Shown: positions 59,564 to 64,000 of the stretch, piece by piece
Layout of the letters: each line of letters begins with the position of its first letter
Numbering within the stretch: the stretch's first letter is position 1
Assembly: GCF_026914265.1 (NCBI RefSeq)
Contig: NC_069138.1
Span: 33,520,131 to 33,584,130 of the forward strand
Length of the DNA stretch: 64,000 bases
Direction: 5' to 3'
From: Mya arenaria
Lineage: Eukaryota > Mollusca > Bivalvia > Myida > Myidae
Position numbers and translations under genes: made by a program
Notes under the pieces: model-generated
Told to the model about the DNA's origin: nothing
Databases searched by the model: none
Seen by the model: the letters and a program-made list of their open reading frames with translations, nothing else

Positions 59564-61078
59564 GGTGCCACAAGGTAATGATTAATTCAATAAAAATTTT
59601 AAAAACTATAAAATATATAATTGATAATAATATGATATAAGGTATACCATTTCCTGCTGTCTACAGGATAAGACTGGATGTGTATTTTAAATAAACAAAT
59701 TGACATTTAAAAAAGGATGTTCTTGAACCTGATATATAGGGAGAAAAAAGTCAGCATGTATGTTATATCTTAGCAATCAATCATCTATATTATTTGTCAG
59801 TAGCATACAGTTTTGTTAAACACTCGATTTAAATGCGCTGCAGGTTGTTCTTTTTACTTTGATTGCTCACATAAAATAATTGAAGCCTGGACAGTATTTT
59901 GGATTGAATTAATACTGTTCATCAAGTTGGTCCATAAGGACAAGTGCACCAACTTGTTTTTATTTGTTTGATATAATTCTTCAAACACGTGAAAATTTGA
60001 TATTTTGTTTATTTTTTTTAAGCTGAGATGTTGGTGATGTTGTGGTCTCGTATTCAACCTCTGAGGCTACAGAGGATCGCCTATACAGATGAAACTCATG
60101 GCCACATGTTCAAATCAGCAAACCGCACACTCAACGAGTTTTTTGATACATGTATCAATTGTACTGCAAAATTTAAATATGCTGTGTTAAATTAATCAAA
60201 CACTTAGTATCGAGAAACAGTATTCACTGCTCATTGTAACTTCCACATAGTTTGGTTAACGGTGAAATTACTTACTTTTTATTGTCAGACGAATATGCAC
60301 ACAGCATTAAGCTTGACACTGGCTGAACCAATGATTTGTCAGTGCATATTCTATAACATCTGTAAAATTTCTACCAAACTGATATATATTTTTTCTAGTA
60401 AAATTACTAACTTGTTATAAAGAGAGCAAAATACACACAGCATTTAAGGGGAGCTTCAGAAAAAGTCAGTATTGCATAAAATTTAAACACTAGAGTGAAC
60501 ATTTACAACACATTAACTTCTATTAACTGTGATCATAAATCCTATCTTGTATGTGAGATATAATCATATATTGTAAGTAGGGTACAGTTTCATCCTCAAT
60601 GTATATATTTAACCTGGGCACTTTTCCCAAGGAAACAACACCACTTTCTTCCCCAACTCTTATAAGAAACTGACGTCACATAGTCCAGTGCGACACTATA
60701 AACATTGTATTAGGTTGGATGGAAGGTTTGTATGTTTCGATTCTTAATGGTGTAAATTATTTACCGAAGTAAATCACGAATTTCTGTCTACGATTAGAGG
60801 ATACGGTTCAAGATTTCTCCTTGCTTCGGTGAGAGCATCTATGTATATCCGACAATTTAAGAAACACATTAAATATTGATGTCATAAGTGGTGAAAATGA
60901 TATCACGCTGAAGCTTGCCAAAAGTCTCGCATTGTCATTTGCAAATGAACGTATGAAACTGGAGTAATGCAAAATGAAAACTACTTTTAATTTTGAATGA
61001 CAGTTTAGCACCCCCTTATATATATATATATATATATATCCTGATAATATCAAACACACATCTTGCTAAAATACTAAC
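59564..61078. other. No gene recognised; (TA)n run
   Basis: A (TA)n tract lies at about 61,016-61,039. This stretch is downstream of the minus-strand exon at 61,079, so further exons may exist here, but I could not identify one. Confidence 0.4.
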
Positions 61079-63140
61079 CTGCTCTTTTGAGAGGTTCCCT
61101 AACGCGGTCAAACATTCCTGTAGGGACACGGAACCCCGAAGGTTCTGACGGTGGTAGGGCAATAGCACTTCGTCGACGTATTTCTCAACTGGGTCCTAGA
61201 GGTCTTCGCATCTGGCGATGTCCAGGAGCTGTGATTTTCAATATTGAAATATTACTATACGTATCATATATCGAAACTGCTGCTTGAAAAAGGATTGGCT
61301 TTAACTGTAACCAGAATTTCTATGTCGAATAAAAAAAAATGGCCACTATTTTAATTAAATGCAAACTGGAGTTACCTTACTTGGTTATTTAAGTAGATTG
61401 GATGGTTGAGTACCATGGTATAAAGTCTCAATGCAATCCATCAAGTAATTGCTGAGATATTTACCTATGTGTGCTTACATGTAAAACCTTAACCAGAATT
61501 TTTAAGTCAAATAATAAAGGCCCATAATTTGCATTATATTCAAAAAAGTGTTGTCTGGGAATACATATCAAATGTTTAAATGCAATACATGATATATTTG
61601 CTGAGATCTTGACTTAAATGTGGTTACAAGCAAAACCTTAACCAGAATATCTAAGTCGAATAATAAAGGGCAATTATTTTGCATTAAATGCAAACTAGAG
61701 TTATCTAACTTGGTTAATTAAGTAGGTTGGATGGTTGACTACCATTGTATAAAGTCTCAATGCAATACCTCAAGTAGTTGCTGAGATATTAACCTATGTG
61801 TGCTTATACGAAAAACCTTAACCAGAATTATTAAGTCGAATAATAAAGGGCAATTATTTGCATTAAATGCAAACTAGAGTTATCTAACTTGGTTGATTTG
61901 GTAGGTTGGATGGTTGAGTACCATTGTATCAAGTATCAATGCAATACCTCAAGTAGATGCTGAGATATTAACCTATGTGTGCTTACACGCAAAACCTTAA
62001 CCAGAATTTCTAAGTCGAATAATAAAGGCCTATTATTTGCATTATATTCAAATAATTGTTATATAACTTCATTAATTAAGTATGTAAGATAGTTTGGAAT
62101 ACATATACAAAGTTTCAATGCAATAAGTGATGTATTTACTGAGATAATGACTTAAAGGTGCTTACATGCAAAACCTTAACCAAGGTGTGACGCCAGCGCC
62201 GACGCCGACGCCAGGGTGAGTAGAATAGCTCTCCTTATTCTTCGAATAGTCGAGCTAAAAATGAGACATTTATGTTCACAAAAATACGGTTTCTTCAAAG
62301 TAATACAACGCCATAAACAGCCTACTCAATTGCTTATCACTGGAGTTTGTATTACTATCATCTCCATTAAAAAATATTTCAAAACGAAATGGATTGTACC
62401 TTTTGGGTCGCTGTAAGTGCAACAGCAACTCCTTCAGCCACGCGGATGTCCCCGGGAAGATGTGGCATAATGCCGGCCGTGGTCTTGTGGACTTCACTTG
62501 CGGTAATATTGAACATCCCTTTCAATACAACAGGTAGGGCCGAGGACGCGTCCCTTGCCAAAGCCTCTAGCTGTCTAGCTGCGCCTGGAACCTTCTCCAC
62601 CGACGACGGTACCATTTTAATAACACACAGGCGTGTATAATATCTGCGTAGACATGAAGTGACATGACTATTCATTGACTAATGGTAAAATATTATAACT
62701 AAGTAAAGTTACTTATTTTCAAGCATAAACGTTTAAATAGTCCAACGTGTTTGCAACAGTTGTGTGACTTAATATTCACTTCTTTTGGCGTTATCCTCAT
62801 GTATATGTACATCGTATTTCATTGGTTATCTATCAAGGTTCTTTCCTTTTCAATTTTCAAGCATAAATATGAAGTGGAAGAGAGGTAAAGTGAATTCCTC
62901 ACTATTATACTTGTTCTTGTAAGTCATGTAAGTCTTATTAATTTACCTAGACACCGTCGCCATGTCGAAGTTAGCGGTCACAAGACATGCTGTAGCGGGA
63001 ACCTGTGGTGCTTCAGTGGCCTTCCCACGCACAGCACCGTTCCCAAGGTCAACGCTCAGTTGACCAACCTCATCAAGGACGGATGGATCGTCCCAAACGA
63101 AGGGCATGTTCGATGAAGTAAACTAACCCGTCAGGAATGA
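61079..63140 (-). CDS. ATPase-like protein, three exons, partial, unnamed family
   Basis: Exon X (about 63,127-62,947; acceptor probably TTAG at 63,131-63,128) has MPFVWDDPSVLDEVGQLSVD, a Walker-B-like hydrophobic-DD motif, then ACLVTANFDMATVS resembling an AAA+/helicase sensor-1 strand ending in Asn. Exon Y (62,643-62,400; acceptor TACGCAG, donor GTACAA) joins in phase through a split arginine and contains RQLEALARDASSALPVVLKG. Exon Z (61,195-61,079; acceptor CTCTAG, donor GTTAGT) is exactly 39 codons in phase: KYVDEVLLPYHRQNLRGSVS. The upstream part with the Walker A would lie beyond the right edge. A longer version of exon Z would include a TAG, so its acceptor is uncertain. The family is unknown; it could be a transposon-encoded helicase or a host gene. 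Confidence 0.55.
61290..62257 (-). mobile_element. Truncated Helentron-like element in an intron
   Basis: On the minus strand it starts TTAGCTCGACTATTCGAAG (about 62,257) and follows the 14,869-16,140 element closely ('gacgccagcgccgacgcc', 'gcaaaaccttaaccaga' units). It lacks the hairpin end, stopping near 61,290. It lies between exons Y and Z of the ATPase-like gene. Confidence 0.7.
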
Positions 63141-63150
63141 GAGGGTGCAT

Positions 63151-63573
63151 CTGAAAGAAAAAAAAACATCCGTATGAATAGGTTTATGAAAGTCATTTTC
63201 ACCCTAGACGTCTTGTTTTTAGCTAGTCTTTATCGTATGCAAGGTTATATGTTTAGTGTTATGACGTACCGAAATGGAGTATTCAGGCAAATATAGAACA
63301 ACATCCTATAATAAAGGTCTTATGGGATCGTGGTTTTCCTATCAACCTTTTTAATGTCTATCTAAACTAATAAAATATTAAGCTCAAAGTGCTACTACAT
63401 TTTTTCTCGTTTATTTTTTGCATAGCATTCATTTTAACAAAAAGTTCCAGAACAGATTCATACAAAAACAAAATTCTATGCATTTTCTATATGCGCATAC
63501 GCACACGCGCACACACACGCTGTCACAAACACACATACACGAACGCACAACACGCACACACCAACACACGGAC

Positions 63574-63605
<32 letters not shown>

Positions 63606-64000
63606 GCGCGCAGAAACACAAGCTTACATTCTTGCTCTACCCTACGGACTGCATGAGTATTGTTATATCATATATAGTAGAAAAACAGCTTCTTATGGTG
63701 TACGTTATTATTGCTATGATATTTATTTTATCATTTGATTTTTAAACACTGCCATTTCTTTATGTGGTTTTCATATCCATTGTTCGATAGTCCGATCTGC
63801 GATTTAATTTGTTCGCTCAGTATTAAGTGTTGTTTATATGTTGCTACTGCTTTTTTATATTTTACTGAGAATATGAAAAAAATCATTAACAGAATAAGAA
63901 AATAACAAATGAGGGTGTTTTTTCCAGAATTCCAAAAAAACCATCCTGTTTGGTAATGCAAATATTCATTGATATAGATGTAATGAAATTATCTAGTTCA
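63151..64000. other. Intronic or intergenic; CA/CG microsatellite
   Basis: Bases about 63,497-63,612 are a (CA)n tract passing into an uninterrupted (CG)n of about 22 bases, a Z-DNA-prone composition. Otherwise AT-rich, with no exon recognised. Confidence 0.6.

Overview
The window looks like accessory, repeat-packed nuclear DNA from an invertebrate animal, most likely a bivalve mollusc. The basis is an AT-rich composition, GT-AG introns of roughly 90-300 bases, no operons, and several dispersed repeats of a kind I associate with bivalve genomes (181-base and 145-base tandem cores, hairpin plus CTCTTGTT termini, many foldback MITEs). The species call is an inference. I see no complete, recognisable host gene. 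Coding capacity is almost entirely transposon-derived, plus three partial multi-exon genes that I cannot name.

Left part (0-12 kb): short exon sets on the minus strand at 2.38-3.10 kb and 6.60-7.18 kb, a Harbinger-like MITE, two recent tandem duplications (3.18-4.08 and 4.49-5.2 kb), a pair of related gene-like fragments (5.43 and 8.09 kb) and a decayed non-LTR retrotransposon 3' part (10.3-11.7 kb). From 12.3 to 16.3 kb there is a three-member nest of tandem-repeat elements that look like non-autonomous Helentrons. From 17.4 to 24.8 kb there is a 670-base foldback, a MULE with long TIRs and only C-terminal coding remnants, and a seven-exon MULE transposase gene broken by one stop and two small duplications.

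Middle (25-45 kb): a hAT transposon at 27,218-31,392 with exact 14-base TIRs and a 6-base TSD, its transposase broken at five places. A 4.7-kb element with very long TIRs (32,285-37,028) carries a degraded zinc-finger gene fragment that still has its splice sites, and its left TIR is split by a 1.6-kb tandem-repeat element. There is also a second hAT-like transposase fragment at 41 kb and a reverse-oriented Helentron-like copy at 44.2 kb, which serves as an empty-site comparison for the nest at 12-16 kb.

Right part (45-64 kb): the most complete mobile element is a PIF/Harbinger transposon at about 48,239-54,100. It has near-identical TIRs, an uninterrupted three-exon DDE transposase and a convergent three-exon MADF/Myb-like DNA-binding protein. 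Its subterminal arrays of CGAYY pentamers are spaced about 10-11 bases apart, which is about one helical turn. The segment 54.4-58.0 kb is a paralogue of the DNA around 31.4-32.3 plus 37.0-37.3 kb, and each copy was split by different transposons. At the right edge (61.1-63.15 kb) three minus-strand exons join in phase into the C-terminal part of an ATPase-like protein with a Walker-B-like VWDDPS motif. This gene enters from beyond the window and has a Helentron-like repeat in one intron.
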